Below are positions 13,371-27,129 of a DNA stretch of 64,000 nt, piece after piece. A program made the position numbers and the translations under genes. Positions within the stretch are counted from its first letter, which is position 1, and every line of letters starts with the position of its first letter. Source of the DNA: Sequoia sempervirens (taxonomy: Eukaryota > Streptophyta > Pinopsida > Cupressales > Cupressaceae); NCBI GenBank assembly GCA_007258455.2, contig VDFB02344288.1, positions 62,001-126,000 on the forward strand. Reading direction: 5' to 3'. The notes below the pieces were generated by a model. It was not told where the DNA came from. It saw nothing but the letters and a program-made list of their open reading frames with translations, and did not search any database.

Positions 13371-14164
13371 TGCAGCCTCCATGCACTGTGATAGCACTTA
13401 TCTCCATCAGAGCTCCTCATCCTGGTTCAAAACCTGTCTGAGAAGTCAGGTGAACCAAATCAACTTCTTTCCAATTCCACCCATTTTGAATTTGAAGGAA
13501 ATTGTTCTTTTACTTTGTAACTACATAACTGGAGGCAGGAGAATTTAGAGTATCCCCAATAATACCACAACATCTTCTTCTAGAATCCTTATTAACCCTA
13601 CAAAATGAAAACCCGTATGACAATTCAAACATTACACTCAATAGTATAGCCTTTATCCTTCAATGAATGATTTCAGTTGTGCTCACTATCCTTATTTATG
13701 GGCCAATAGTGCCACCAATAGTGCCACTACCAGCTTGGTCCTTGTGTACACCTCACATGTGTCACGTGTGAGGTTGGGTATAGACTATAATCATAATCAC
13801 GATTTGCGCAAACCAAAAAACCAACTTAATAAATCGATTCGTGTAACTTAAGCCTTACATTTACAATTTAAATGTTTAATTTGATTTATGTCTAGACTCT
13901 GACAACCTGGCTACATGCAAAATGTACCTCAAGTTGACAAGCTGTTAATTGTCCAAATAGCCAATGCCACTCAAACGATATGAAATAATTACAAATCTTC
14001 ATCACCTACGATTCTACATCATCATCTATGATTCTACAGTACATCATGCAATTTTCAATATAAATCTATCCAATCAATTGCTCTGGAGTGGATGTTCATA
14101 TGGCATTAATCTGTGCTGCCGTCTGCAGTACCGTAGCCGCTTTCTTTAAAAACTAAGATATGGC

Positions 14165-14340
14165 ATTAACGAGTGATGAACCTTGATCTCACAACATGTC
14201 TGCATCTAATGGTTCTAGTGTAATTCTGGAGGTTTGAATTCACAAATCTAGTGCTTTAGAGATTTACTTCCAGAATGCAACTATAGCCATCCATCGAAAA
14301 TTCATCCAACGGTCATGGTTATATTGATTTGCGTTGACAT
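14165..14340. repeat. Dispersed repeat, copy 1
   Basis: About 175 bp, including 'ggaggtttgaattcacaaat', shared with 14515-14695 in the same orientation and about 355 bp apart. A more distant relative lies at 12596-12675. Confidence 0.7.
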
Positions 14341-14514
14341 CTAGCTACATATATGGAATATCCTTCACACATATGGAAGATTAAGTTTTTAAGCCCTGGT
14401 CCTATGTTCTTCTTAGGCGGTCCCTCTTTTAAAAAAAAATTTATGCACGTGCATATTTCTGCCACTTAAGTTCTTCTATTGCTCATCAGGAAAATAACCC
14501 ATCGGGTTCATTAC

Positions 14515-14695
14515 CGCGATGAGCGATGAGCCTTGATCTCACCGCGTGTCTGTATCTAACGGTTCTAGTGTTATTCTGGAGGTTTGAATTCACAAATCTA
14601 GTGCTTTAGAGATTTACTTCTAGAATGCAACTACAATTGTCCATCGAAAATTCATCCTATGGTCGTGGTTATATTGATTTTCGTTGACATTTCAC
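14515..14695. repeat. Dispersed repeat, copy 2
   Basis: Partner of 14165-14340, sharing 'gtgctttagagatttacttc' and 'ccatcgaaaattcatcc'. It is followed to about 15110 by AT-rich sequence with repeated 'attcgccaat/attcaccaa' phrases and a run of nine G at about 15094-15102, with no gene. Confidence 0.7.
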
Positions 14696-15120
14696 CACTG
14701 AATTTTTTTTATTAGTTTAAGATTATGCTAATTCGCTAATGTTTTTTCTTATGCATTTGAAAATAGGTTTAATTTTCCAATGAATATATTTTTTTGGTTT
14801 GAAAAAAGTTTTAGTCACCAACAAAATTGTTTTCTCTGTTTTGAAAACATGATTAATTCGCCAATGGAAATATTTTCTAGGTTTGAAAATAGATTTTAAT
14901 CGCTAATGAAAATATTTTATTGGTTTAAAAAAAATTGCAATTCACCAAGATTTTCCACAGACTTCTACCGATTAGAAAAGATTCACCAATTGAGATTTTT
15001 TTTTTTTTGAAAAACGAAAGAATTTGCCACTAAAATTAATATTTTTATTGGGAAGTATGCAAGATTCGCCATGATTTCACACCTTCTTCGAGGGGGGGGG
15101 GGTTTCTAGCTCCTTGTTAA

Positions 15121-15866
15121 TTAGGAACTAAATTAATGGTTGATATGGAAACTCCTTTTGATGATTCTACTTTGTATAGGCAATTAGTTGGAATTTTGAA
15201 TTATGTAACTCTTACTAGACCTAATATTTCTTTTAGTGTTGGTTTAGTTTCTAGATTTATGTCTAAACCACAACAAACTCATTTTAAAGTTGCAAAAATA
15301 ATTTTAAGATATGTTAAAGGTACTCTTAATCTTGGTCTTTTTTATGATGCAAATTGTGATTTTTCTTTAAAGGGTTATACTGATTCAGATTTAGGAGGTG
15401 ATCCCAATGATGGGAGATCCACTTGTGGTTATTGTTTCTTTGTTGGATTAGGTGAAATCTCATGGAATAGTAAGAAACATAAATCTACTTCTCTTTGTTC
15501 TACATAAGTTGAATATAAAGGTTGTACAAATGCATCCAAAGAAGCATTATGGTTAAGAAGATTACTTGAAGAATTGGGTCTACCTCAAATGGATCCTACT
15601 CCTTTATATTGTGATAATTAATGTGCTATTTCTTTAGGAAAAAATCCATTTTTTCTTGCAAGGACCAATCACATTGCTCTTCAACATCACTTCATTAGAG
15701 AGCACATTGAAGACAAGCAAATTTATCTTTTGTATTGTAAAGGTGAAGATCAAGTGGCAGATATTCTCCCCAAAGCTATTGGTAAAGATAAATTTCTCTT
15801 TCCTTGTAAAAATCTAGGATTACAACCCATTGAAGGGTTTGATGTAAACTCCCCAAGTAAAGCTTA
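15121..15866 (+). pseudogene. Ty1/copia RNase H C-terminal remnant
   Basis: The frame at 15136-15507 reads TLYRQLVGILNYVTLTRPNI and then KGYTDSDLGGDPNDGRSTCG. This is the end of the copia reverse transcriptase and the RNase H domain, with the conserved 'YTDSD' aspartates. After an in-frame TAA at 15505-15507 the same frame continues with EALWLRRLLEELGLPQ and HIALQHHFIREHI, closing with 'QVADILPKA', the usual copia Pol C-terminus; a second stop interrupts it near 15619. Gag, protease, integrase and most of the reverse transcriptase are missing upstream, so this is a 5'-truncated dead element. It ends next to a polypurine tract (15866-15874) and an LTR. In an intact element this enzyme degrades the RNA template during reverse transcription. 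Confidence 0.9.
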
Positions 15867-15874
15867 AGGGGGGG

Positions 15875-16265
15875 TGTTAGAATATTAATCTTTACTTTGT
15901 AAAGGTTATTATTTAATTGTAATTATTTATTTGTAGCTTCTCCTTAAGAGGCTTTTCACAACTTGCACACACATAGATGAATGGTGGCATTCATTGAGTT
16001 GGGAGTTACTTTCTACTTCTAACTCCTCTTCTCACCTCTATATATTGAGGTGCCTCTCCTCACATTCTTCATTCAAGAAAGCAATCTTAAGGCTTAAGTG
16101 CTCTCTCTCTCTCTCTTTGTATCATTCTTTGGCATTTTTCCTCCATTCATAATATTGAGGTTTTTTATTGTTTTTTCCCCTTATCAAATTCTTGTCTCTT
16201 TTGCATTTGGTGGCACTGCTTGGTTTGGCTACTCTCTCTTTGGTAATATTTTTCCTTCAAACAAT
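15875..16265 (+). mobile_element. 3' LTR of the copia remnant
   Basis: Immediately after the purine tract 'aagggggg' the LTR starts 'tgttagaatattaatc' at 15875. It contains a TATA-like 'ctatatattgagg' near 16037 and a CT microsatellite near 16102. The 5' boundary is firm; the 3' end is uncertain because no matching 'ctaaca' was found, and 16265 is only a working limit. Confidence 0.6.
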
Positions 16266-18575
16266 TCTCATTGATTAGTTATTTCCTTTGCTCAATTTTT
16301 TTTTCCTTTCAACTTTCCAAGTTGAGGTTGAAACAACAGATAACCAACAAAAAGGTAGCAATAAGAATTCAATTTTCATTCTTTCAAGACGAGCCCAATC
16401 AGAGATGGAGTCAAAAAAAGCATCATAGCTCACACTTGCACCCAAGGCACCCAAGCATGAGGTTGTAAATCAGGAGCAACATGCCCAACTTACTTATATA
16501 CCTCAAAAGAGAAGTATGTTTGATCAAATTCAAGAGTTGATTGAGTTTGGTTATGTTATTCAAGAAGCATTCCAACAGTTTGTGGGGTATCTTCTTGATT
16601 CTCACCTCTTATCAACAATTCATAAACATATGATGCATCCTTTGTTGGTTAGAAGGGGAATTTATTTTACAAATCTAGTTAATGGATTCGTTTGAGCATC
16701 ATCCTTTGCCGTTTAGGGTAGGGTTAAGTAGAGTTTTTAGTTAATAAGTGCCAATTGCACATCTATTTTAGTTTAGTTTTTGTTTGTTGCACAATTTGTT
16801 GGCCCTGTTCAAAGCTATTGTAGTTTTCTTGAATACACTCATAACTAGTAAACAAAGAACATCAAAGGGAGACAATGAAATTTTTAGGGTAAAATCTATC
16901 ATGAAGGTACAAGGAGTTGTTCAAAAATTAGGATGAAAATGAAACCATGGTGATTTAATACATAAAGAGAAAAGTACATTCATCAATGTCTTTTGAAGAG
17001 TCATGAATATAGATACACTCATTAATGAATGTGACAATATGAAGAGAGGATAGTCAAAGTATGAAGATAATCCATTTACAATCCTTCTACTTTTTTCTTT
17101 AATGTTAGCTAGATATGCCACTGTAAATGGACATAATCCTACGATATAGTGAATGAAGTTAAAGATTCTGAGAGCAGTGAGCCTGGGTGACAAACATAGG
17201 GTTTCATGAGAAAACCCTCAGGTGTTGAGAAAATGAAAGCCCAAAATGCTAGCTAAAGTGAAAAATCAGAATAAAAACTATGGAGATGTTTACAAAGGCC
17301 GAGGATAAGAGGGTTTCTGATCTTCTCTTTCCAGAAAATAAAGAAATATCTTACAAGAAACACAAAGCAATAAAGAGATACAAAGAGAAAGAGATTTTTT
17401 ACAAGAAAACCTCAAAAGCAGAGAGGAAACACACAAAAAATGGCAAATTTCATCATTTTTCTATGAAATTGAAGCAAAAACAATCTTTTCTTTCATAGTA
17501 AAGAGAAAATCTAGTATTTTCATGCAAAGGAAGAGCTTACCAACACTATCCCAGTGTATCATTGCACAAAATGCTCAGTTCTTTCAAACCCTTGGTGGCG
17601 GTGCAACAACATGAAAGCTTTACAGCAAAAAATGAACTCAAAATGAGCCTGTGGGTAGAATTGGGTTTTTTTTGTAAGTTTCAAAATGAAACCCTAAATC
17701 CAGGCCGACCCAAGTATTATGTTTATTTTTCACTTTTATTTCTTTTAACACGTATGAATATTAATACTTAGACCTTGAAAAATACCTAGTAAGAGACGAG
17801 TCCATGGGAGTCACAAGGAGATAAGACTAAATATGGATTAAATCCACCCCTTTAATTTTTGCATGAAATTAAGACAAAATAAATATGTAAACAAATATTA
17901 AAGGTAATATTTTATAAATTACTTTAATATTTGTCATGTAGTGAAAGAAGTAAACTTTCACATAACACATATTAAAGCAAATCATAACTAATTGTCTTTA
18001 ATATTTGTTCAAATAGTTTATTCTTATTCTTACCTTTTGTCATCTCTTGCATGTTGCAGAGAGACTTAGAGATTTGTAACTTAGATTTTCACATTTTTGA
18101 TACAACAACAATTATTTTAGCTAATTTTTATTAGTGTTTGTAGAGATTCCTTCCATTGTTCAATAGATTCAAGTTTTTACCTTCTTACTTTTAGGTGTTG
18201 TGTCTCTTATGAATAATTTTGATTCAAATTTGACATGTTTTAGTGTTAAAACCTTTCAAATTTCTGTCTTATTTAATGGTTGCATGTATACAAAAGTAAT
18301 TAATTATCACAGGTTGTAAGTTGTGCAATTGTTTTATCTTATCTTCCAAGTTGTGAAAACCCTGTTTTCCTTCAAAGAAGATAGATTTATCAAGCCTGTT
18401 TATGAAATATTTATGTGATCAGATTGCCTAAATTGAGCTGTGTAAACAATTCTTTTTTGAGAAGTGGTTGTGAATCAAGCTGCAAATTAATTACATTTCA
18501 GTGCATCACCTCCTAGAATTGTTTTTTTCCCATTTCCAAAGCATCCTTCTTCCTTTCTCCCATCAAATTCATTAG
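16266..18575. other. No gene seen
   Basis: AT-rich sequence with only short chance frames. An A-rich lysine-coding frame near 17280-17498 is low complexity and not supported as a gene. Confidence 0.4.
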
Positions 18576-19104
18576 TGTTGACAACAATATCACTCGTAGC
18601 AATAATGCGGATAAAGTCCTCATAGGTAAACCACAAATAACCTATCTTTCTTGAAAGATTGAACTAGGGCAACCTTGGGGATGTCCATGTTATAGGAAAA
18701 GGTTGACTTAGTTTAATCCCAAGTCTCTGGTAGTCAAGTCTTGACCATACTAGGTTCACTTCAGGGTATGATGTGATATTGCTGTTAATCTCAAGGGGTC
18801 TATGGTTGATCAGAATTATAAACATTCAGTACCAAGTTTCCAGTTCAATCATAAAATAATCTTATGAAATCAAAAGATTTGTAATAATATTTCATGAACA
18901 TCAACAATTTTGCTATCACTTAAGTAGATTTAGCTTTAAGCATTCAACAATTTCATAAGAAATGAAATATTTTCAATAATTTCCATTCATTCATCTAATT
19001 TTTGAAACATTTTCAAGAATTTAAACATCTAATCTAAAATAAAGCATAAAATACTGAAAATTAAAATTTCTCCTGATTATTCTCCACACATGCCCCAAGA
19101 GTTA
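18576..19104. repeat. Dispersed direct repeat of about 530 bp, left copy
   Basis: Starts 'tgttgacaac' and shares 'ggtatgatgtgatattg', 'taaacatctaatctaaaata' and 'catgccccaagagtta' with 23207-23730. The copies are about 4.6 kb apart in the same orientation. They could be remnants of an LTR pair (TGTTGA ends), but no primer-binding site or purine tract was found, so the neutral term repeat is used. Confidence 0.7.
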
Positions 19105-21300
19105 CTCAAATCAAAGAAAACCGCTTTATACTTCACTAGATTGCTTCACAACTACATATAAAACGATGCAAGATTTTAAAGAAGGGGGTTTTAGTTTGGG
19201 CACCGAGTAAGTTCTGCATGCACCCTTAAATGGTGTAGCACACAGTCTTGTTTGGTTGAACTAACAAAACCAACTACAAAAATTCATGAGATAGGTACCT
19301 ATCAAATTGGCTTCGATATTGATTAAATTCTATGTGCATACAAATTTTTAGTCTGGAATGATTTAGAAAACAGGAAAAAAGAACAAAACTTAAAGAAATT
19401 TTGGCTCTTTTGACATCCACAAATTCTGAACTTAAAGAAAAGTATCCCCTAGCCTTTTATAGAAACAATGACACATGTAGGATAAGAAAAATACATGAGA
19501 GTAAATCCAAGGGACAAATCACATCAAGACATGTGGAATATGGTGACTGGCAAGAGAATTGCAAATGAAGTCAACAAAGGTCAACCTTCATCTACATGTG
19601 GAAGTCCTTTCGGGTTTTTCGTCTTCTTATTATCATGGTTCCTTCTTGGAACCAAATAAATTCGCATAAACAAACTGTAGGAAATTCCCATATATTCAGA
19701 ATGATTAGGTGGAATTTCTTTTCCTACACTCATATCCAATCTCAATTTGAACATTCAAGGAATAAGTAATCCCTGAAATGAACACACTTCTTTGCCGCAT
19801 GCTTAAACTCCAGAGTCCCAGTTTCCCGGTATCTAGTACTCGGAACACTTTGTTTTACGAAGTACTCTTTTATTAAAGATTTCTCTTTGCTCTTAACTTC
19901 TGGTGATCTTTTCAAACTAGCCAACACCTACCATAAGCATTAGTTTTCACTTGGGTCCCCAAATCTTATAGTCTTGGGGCGTGTTGTGAGACCACACAAC
20001 AACTTGCAACCAATAAAACCAAATTTAAACCAAAACTTGAGCTTAAATCACCAGTTGTAAATTATAATTTATGCATATTTTAAAACAATAACTCTTTACC
20101 TTTACCTAGATTTTGACACAAAAACAGTAAAAATTCCTCTAGAAACATCCGTGTGTGGTTTGATTAATTCTAATTTCTGGAACTTAGTGAAAAAAACCAG
20201 TTCATTGAAATTGAACTACATAATATGGTAATCCTCCAAAGCCGACCAAGGATAGAGCCTTGTTGCCAGTCAAGTGTCCATAGCACCAACAAGGTTATCT
20301 CTGTAATTCCCCCAAACATAGCTCTACTGCTAGCTAGGCGTCTATAGCCTCGATAGAGATATTTGGATAGCCTAAAGAATTACTCTCTTTTTTTAATATA
20401 TATATCTTTTGATATTTCATTGATAGCTCATTTCAACTTGCAAGCAATGAAGCCCGTTATTAGGTTTAGAATTACAGTGGTAGTGAAGGTTACCTTTTGA
20501 TTTTTCATTCAATGCAAATCCCTTCATTGTTTCACTATTTCCCAAAAACTCATTTAATAATTCCCTGTGGGTGTGTATTTTTGGCTAAAATTTACCACTT
20601 TTATGCCAAATCCTAGCTAACTACAACTCACTATATATTAGAAGATATGCATAAATTCAAATTTAGCAGCAAATAATTTAATCACCAAATTTAAATCTAA
20701 ATTTAGAACCATTAGTTACCACCCTTCTCTGATCAAATTTTATGGCAACTACTAAAACTTTGGCTAGCACTTTCAATTTGACGACACTGCAACATATTAA
20801 TGGATCAAAAATGTCATGATGATAGTTAAACCTGATCACATTATTTTGCATTAAATTCACACACGTCAACGCACACATATTATCTCTTTCAAATTTCCAA
20901 GGTAATGACGTGTGTTGCCTCACCGACTTAATTTTCCTTTCTGTTTCACACACATAAGCACCTTCATGATTAATATGACTTAATAAAAACACAATGAAAT
21001 GACCACCATTAATGTTGAAATCTTTAACTTGCTTGATTCACAATCTTTGTATTGGGAAAATTTGAAGCAAATTGTCACCAATTGTGTGTAAAAATTAATT
21101 TGATTTAACATTCTGCTTTGGAGAAACTCATCCAGTTGCCACCTTGCTTACGGTTTCCAAGACTTCAATCCAAGCAACTATGTACTGCAACTTCCTCATG
21201 GTTTTCTATAAATTTCACACTTCTCTCGAATTCTTCACGCTTTTACTTAGCGTTCTTTTTTTTTTTGCATTTTTGTTGTCTGCTAGTGCTTTCTTGCTTC
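19105..21300. other. No gene seen
   Basis: AT-rich spacer between the 0.5-kb repeats. Near 20245-20380 two degenerate ~75-bp phrases alternate ('tccatagcacc' and 'tctatagcctc'). Confidence 0.35.
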
Positions 21301-21488
21301 CAAGTCATGGATACTCCCATTTTCCTGACTTGATCTCCTGCCAAAATGTTTTCTTGGGTCAAATCATGACTCAAAGGCTTGAAAAGGTTTTCTTCATTCA
21401 AAATTCCAATTTCACTGTACCAAACTTGTGCTTAGTCCTTGGGGAAAAATATGTGGAATCCAGCTGATGCTACCGATTTTATTCCAAC

Positions 21489-21734
21489 TTGGCTTCTCAC
21501 TTCGTAGCATCACTCCTAGATATTGGGCTTCCTATTGAAGATGTTCGCTTGGCTGCGAATTTGATAGTGCGGCTTGAATATTTGGAGAATTTGGATATTA
21601 TTCTATCTGTTGCACATCCAACCATTGGAATTCCTTCCATGGATGATATTCCTCGGTTCTTAGAACACGTGGAAGTGGTTCCACTCCGGCCTTTCCTTTT
21701 TGGCCTCCATATTCCTGACTTTGAAGCTCACTAG
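21489..21734 (+). CDS. Short hypothetical frame, doubtful
   Basis: 81 codons with a non-AT-rich, balanced composition unlike the surrounding spacer, reading LPIEDVRLAANLIVRLEYLE near its centre. No family recognised, no intron signals examined with success, and no conserved motif. It could be a decayed exon or a retroelement fragment. Listed because its composition differs from random frames nearby. Confidence 0.2.
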   Translation: MASHFVASLLDIGLPIEDVRLAANLIVRLEYLENLDIILSVAHPTIGIPSMDDIPRFLEHVEVVPLRPFLFGLHIPDFEAH

Positions 21735-23206
21735 GAAATTTCCTACGTAGGGTATTTAGCCCTAATGGACGAGGCATCCCAAATTGACTGAATGGTTACT
21801 CCTATTTGCAACTTAGCTACCTCTTTTTTTCTTTTTTGATCTTTTGAAGCAATAATTTTGATACTTCCATGTATATACGTGACACACACACATATATAGC
21901 TTTGTTGTACATTTTAAAGTGTGTATTTACTGTGTATGGTTTCATCATTTTACATTTCACAACACAATTTTATAAATGTTTGAATTAACTCTCATGTGTA
22001 TGATAAGTTAAGCAAAATTTTTTAATGCAAAGGGATAAACAGAAAAGAAAGAAATAAAAAAACAAAACAAAACAAAACAAACCCTACAAAAAGAAAACTA
22101 ACCCTAACTAACCAAAACTCTAATCTAACAAATGACTAAACCTAACAAAACAATTTATTTTAATTTCAATGACTATTTCCATTGTTGTTTTAGTACGAAT
22201 TCTAGTAGGTTTATCCTTGAATTCATTCAAATAAATTTCAAATGTCCTATTGTAGCAATGAATTCTTTTAAATTTTCTGCATTTAACAAATGCAAATTCA
22301 AAGGTGTACTTACCAATGACTTGGCTCATATGTACGAAAGCAAAATCATTAAACGTCGATCACACACACTTCTTCTGATTGAGCAATACTTTACCTTCAT
22401 TCAACCATGGTTCATGGTTTCCCTCTTTACTCTGCTCAATTCCATGAACGACTATGTCCATTTCTTGATTTTTTTCTCCTCCAAAAATTTTCATGTCTTC
22501 GGTCTTGTCTTCACTTTGAACTCTATTAGACCAAGCAATATCATAATTTATATTGTTATCAGAGAGAGAAAAAGTAAAAATTTGATACTCTGTATCTTGC
22601 ATAAAATTAGGAAAATTTCCTTTTTTAGCTTGCGACTTTTCAATTTGGAATAGAAAACACGCGTCTCCCACTCGATTTTCCCACTCCTCTTCACTTGTGT
22701 TTTCCACGTATAAAGAGAATGATGACTCATGAATTTCATTTTCTCATTTTTTATGCGATGTTTCTAAATCTTGACATTCTCACCTATCTTCCTGCAAAAC
22801 GTTAAGATCTTTATAACAATTGCAGTTATCAAACCATTTTGATATATCACTTAAATTTTTAACATTTTCAATTCCACTAGGGTTATACTCTTTTCTCATT
22901 AACAATCCCTTTCTTCTAGTAGTTGAAACTTCTTCTGTTAACATAATCACCTTACACATAGCCAAACTTACCCTAGTTAAAAAAATTCACAATCAAGTTC
23001 ACTATGATCAATTGTATCATGAATTCTACACTCGGTGACTACCAAAAGTGAATAAACTCAAAGGATGTAATTTATGGTTAAGAATTTTTTGGAGTTTTTC
23101 AACTTCCATTTTGAAATACTAGTTTGTACTAGACTTTTGCCTTACAAGCTATCTCTTAAACTCGAAACTAACATAAATTTTGTGCCACCCTCCTAGTGCT
23201 AGTTCC
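21735..23206. other. No gene seen
   Basis: AT-rich. An 'aaaac' pentanucleotide run lies near 22060-22080. Frames on both strands between 22120 and 22740 overlap each other and have no recognisable content. Confidence 0.35.
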
Positions 23207-23730
23207 TGTTGATGACGATGTCACTCGCAACAACAATGTAGACAAATTCCTCATAGGAAAACCGTGAAGAACCTATCTTTCTTGAAAGACTGAACCGGGG
23301 CAACCTTGGGGGTATCCGTGTTATAGGAAAAGGTTGACTTAGCTTAATCCCAAGTCTCCAGTAGTCAGGTCTTGACCACTAGGTTCCGAGGGGTATGATG
23401 TGATATTGTTGTTAATCTCAAGGGGTCTATGGTTGATCAAAATTATAAACATTCAGTACCAAGTTTCCAGTTCAATCATAAAATAATCTCATGAAATCAA
23501 AATATTTACAATAATATTTCATGAATATCAACAATTTTTCTATCACTTAAGTAGATTTAGCTTTAAGCATTCAACAACTTCATAAGAAACGAAAGATTTT
23601 TGACAATTTTGGAACATTCATCTATTTTTTGAATCATTTTCAAGAATTTAAACATCTAATCTAAAATAAAGCATAAAAATACTAAAACTTAAAATTTCTC
23701 TCGGTTATTCTCAATGCATGCCCCAAGAGT
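23207..23730. repeat. Dispersed direct repeat of about 530 bp, right copy
   Basis: Starts 'tgttgatgacgatgtcactc' and tracks 18576-19104 with many substitutions and a few small indels. Confidence 0.7.
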
Positions 23731-25549
23731 TAATAAAATAAAATCAAATTAAATCTTGATAAATAATATTTAGGATTTGAAATCCAAATAATAAATTGCC
23801 AACCCTAAAATATTTAACTTTGGGGCCATTTTTAGGGGACAAGGGTGCCAAGTTTGCCCTTGTCCAGAACCACTTTTTCGAGATCTAAAGTATCGGGGGA
23901 AAAACATTAAATTCCTACTTGGGTTTTGCACAATTGATTTCTTGATAAATGATAAAATGGGCCATGGAATTAATAATTTAGGAAATTAAGATCATGATTA
24001 GGTCCAAGCACATAGGGGGAGCAAAATCTAGTGTGAAATTATCAAGGGTGAAAATTTATGATGCTACAATAGTTAATGAGAATTTAGAGGAAGCTATTCC
24101 AATTAGTAATCCTCCCAAAAATTAACTCACAAACAATTCCCAACTCTCTAGTGAATGCCCTTCTAAAGAAGACTTAACTTGAATTAAGAATATTTTTCTA
24201 GATAACTGAAATTTTAGGGATATCATTAATAGTTAAGAATAGATTCACATCCATCCCACATAGATATTTGGCTTTCACAATGATGTAATAACTTCTTTAC
24301 TTTATACTATTAGACCCCAACTAATTTTAGCCAATAAGGCCTTATTAGCTAGATAAAGGTTTCTAAGGCTAGATCCACTATCTCATTTAGGTTTATAAAC
24401 CTTATCCTAGCTAACTAAAGTAAGTCTCTTTCCTCTTTCTCTCTTTAACAATTTTTTAAAGTATTACTTTCTAAATTTCTTTGAATTTTTTACTATCTAC
24501 TTTGAATTTGTTAAGAAATTATTAGATTGTCAAATCATTTCTTAGACAAACAAATGAGAGAAAAAAATACATGTAATCTTATGTAAAATAACCATAATAT
24601 AAAGATCAAAGATATAACACAAGATTATACAAGATATACCCTAGTCTCCAAAATCATCCATAATCAATGTATTATTCAATAATAAAATATTATAATACAC
24701 TTATAGGGTCTCCAAGAATGCTTCTAAAACATCAAACTCCTTTAAAGTATCCTCCATGTGTCCATACTTGTAACCACACATCCCATACCATGCTTCATAT
24801 ATGCACTCAATAAGAGAGCTCAATACAATTACAACAAAGACAAACAACCAACTAGCCAACCCCAACCACTAAACATGTGCTTACTTTTATAGATTCAAGT
24901 TGACACAAAACAACCAAGAGGTAAAGGTAAAACCATGTGCCTCAAAACCATGAGTACATAAAATCATTGACCAGGCTAACATTTACTTTTTGGTACTATT
25001 TATTTCAAAATTGAATATTTTTTCAATGTACAACTCACACATATAATATCTATCAAATATCACATGTGACTTTATAAGTGGAACCAAATAAATATTTAAT
25101 ATGGTTAAACACATATCCTAAGATGTTCCATAAATAAATATTTATTTTATCTAATTAAAATATTTTTTGTGCAAGGTTTACAACACCATTTTCCCAATCA
25201 ATTTTTTTAAAAAGAGATAAAGTGAATTAGGATACCTTGAAGAGAGGGTTTGAGAAGCTAAAATTTCTTGACATGGCTTAGAATTTTCTCTTTTTAACCA
25301 ATCAAATTTATTTGCATGCATTCTAGAATATTATTTCAATAGAGAGATTGAATATTTTTTAACTATAAGAGGTAGCCACAAATAGATAACCAATAATTGA
25401 GAACAAACACATTTTAAGATCAAGACAATTTTCAATTGTAGGGAATTTTTAGTGTTGAAAAAACCAGAATCACCTATTGCATAGTTGATATGCTAACTAG
25501 AAACAACATCATACCTAGATCCAAAATATTGTTTCAATTTTTAGCCTCA

Positions 25550-26560
25550 ATAATAGAAGAATTAACAAAGAGGAATGCATCATCCACAAATTGTTAGAGA
25601 TAGGATATGGTCAATGAAAATGCAACTTTAATTTCTTGAAGAGAGTCATTCGTGATTATTTTTAAAATATTCCTTCCAAGCACTTCAACCACTAAAATAA
25701 AAAGATAAGGGGACAAGGGATAATTTACTGTAAACCTTTACCACTACTAAAAACTCCTCTAGAGATACCATTAATTAAAACTAAAAATTTGAGTGTAGAA
25801 ACACGCTCTTGAATTGTTCCAAAAATCTTATCTTGGGACCAAATTTTCTAGCACATCAAATAGGAAATCCTAAGAAACCCGATCATAAGCTTTAAAATAT
25901 CCAATTTGATAACCATACCTTCCTTTTGACTCTAAAATGTAGAAGCTTATGATTAGTGATAATTGCATCAAAGATTTATTTACTAAGGATAAAACCTTTC
26001 TAGTTTTATTTTATGCGAGATCAACTTCGATAGAAAATGTTTGATTATGAAAACCAAAATTTTAAAGAACACCTTATAAATGGTATTGCATAACTCTTTC
26101 TTCTTAGGGATGAGGGGAATGAAAGTGTTATTAAGTTGCTTTAAAATCTTTGGTGATCTATAAAATTTTTGTATAATAACTTAACAATGATATCCCAAAA
26201 GTCTTGGAAAAAAGGATGTGGAAAATCATCTAAACCAAGTGCCTAAAATGCACCAAAAGAAAAGACAATAGGTCCTAATTTCATTGTTTGACATATCTTC
26301 AAACATATCAAAATTATCTTCATTAGATAAAATCATAGGGATGGCTTCTAAACGTTGATCAAAAAAATTATTAGAACAAAGAGGTTGTTTGGTTGTAAGA
26401 GATTGAAAAATTGAATGCCAAGAGTGCCCAATTCCTCTTTTAGTTGTAGCTTCAAAACCATTCTCATCTAGAAGCTTAATAATGACATTTCACTTTTTGT
26501 GATAAAACACAAATTGATGAAAAATTGTAGTATTTATGTCTCCCCCCCATTAACCATTGC
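25550..26560 (-). pseudogene. LINE reverse transcriptase remnant, block 1
   Basis: On the minus strand, fragments in several frames read, in order, a 'GLDDFPHPFF' segment (26245-26205), EGMVIKLDILK (near 25920-25888), and QQFVDDAFLFVNSS (near 25594-25550). These are the landmark blocks of plant non-LTR (L1-type) reverse transcriptase, the last being the catalytic F-x-D-D box. Frameshifts and stops are frequent. The element lies upstream of, and antisense to, LysM gene 1. The same remnant lies at the same relative place in block 2. Confidence 0.7.
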
Positions 26561-27129
26561 ACTCTAGATTTTTACTTCCAAACAATTTTGTCACTTTTCA
26601 TTATTTTATGTAACTCCTCACTCGAAGATTTTTCCAATAAATATGTATCCTCATTAATTCTTCCCACAACTATAATCTCTAAGACCTTTAAGAATTTCTT
26701 AGAAATGTATTTTTTCTACTCAGATAAAAATTGACATTGTTAGCAACTTCAAAATATCAAAATTGAAACTGATTTATCAAAATTGAAATCTTGAAATTGA
26801 TATATAAAAATAAAAAATTAATGTATATCCAAATTGATATCAATATCAAATTTTATTTTGAAGTTAACCTAAAAAATAAATAAGATAAAACAATTATAAT
26901 TATAATTAAAACAATTATTCAAATATTGACTAACCACTTACAAATTGTTATAATCAATAAATATTAAAAAATTATCTAAATATTATTTATTGACCTATTT
27001 TCTTCTATTGTTAATAAAATAATATTATTTAAAACTTAATTTATTATTCCATATGACCTCATCAAACATAATAATCCATCGTCGAAATGATTCCATTCCA
27101 CTTACCTTTTATATAATCAATAAAGTATA

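Noticed and set aside
22360..22739. Overlapping frames on both strands at 22.1-22.75 kb
   Set aside because: No motif, no conserved family, and composition like the surrounding spacer.
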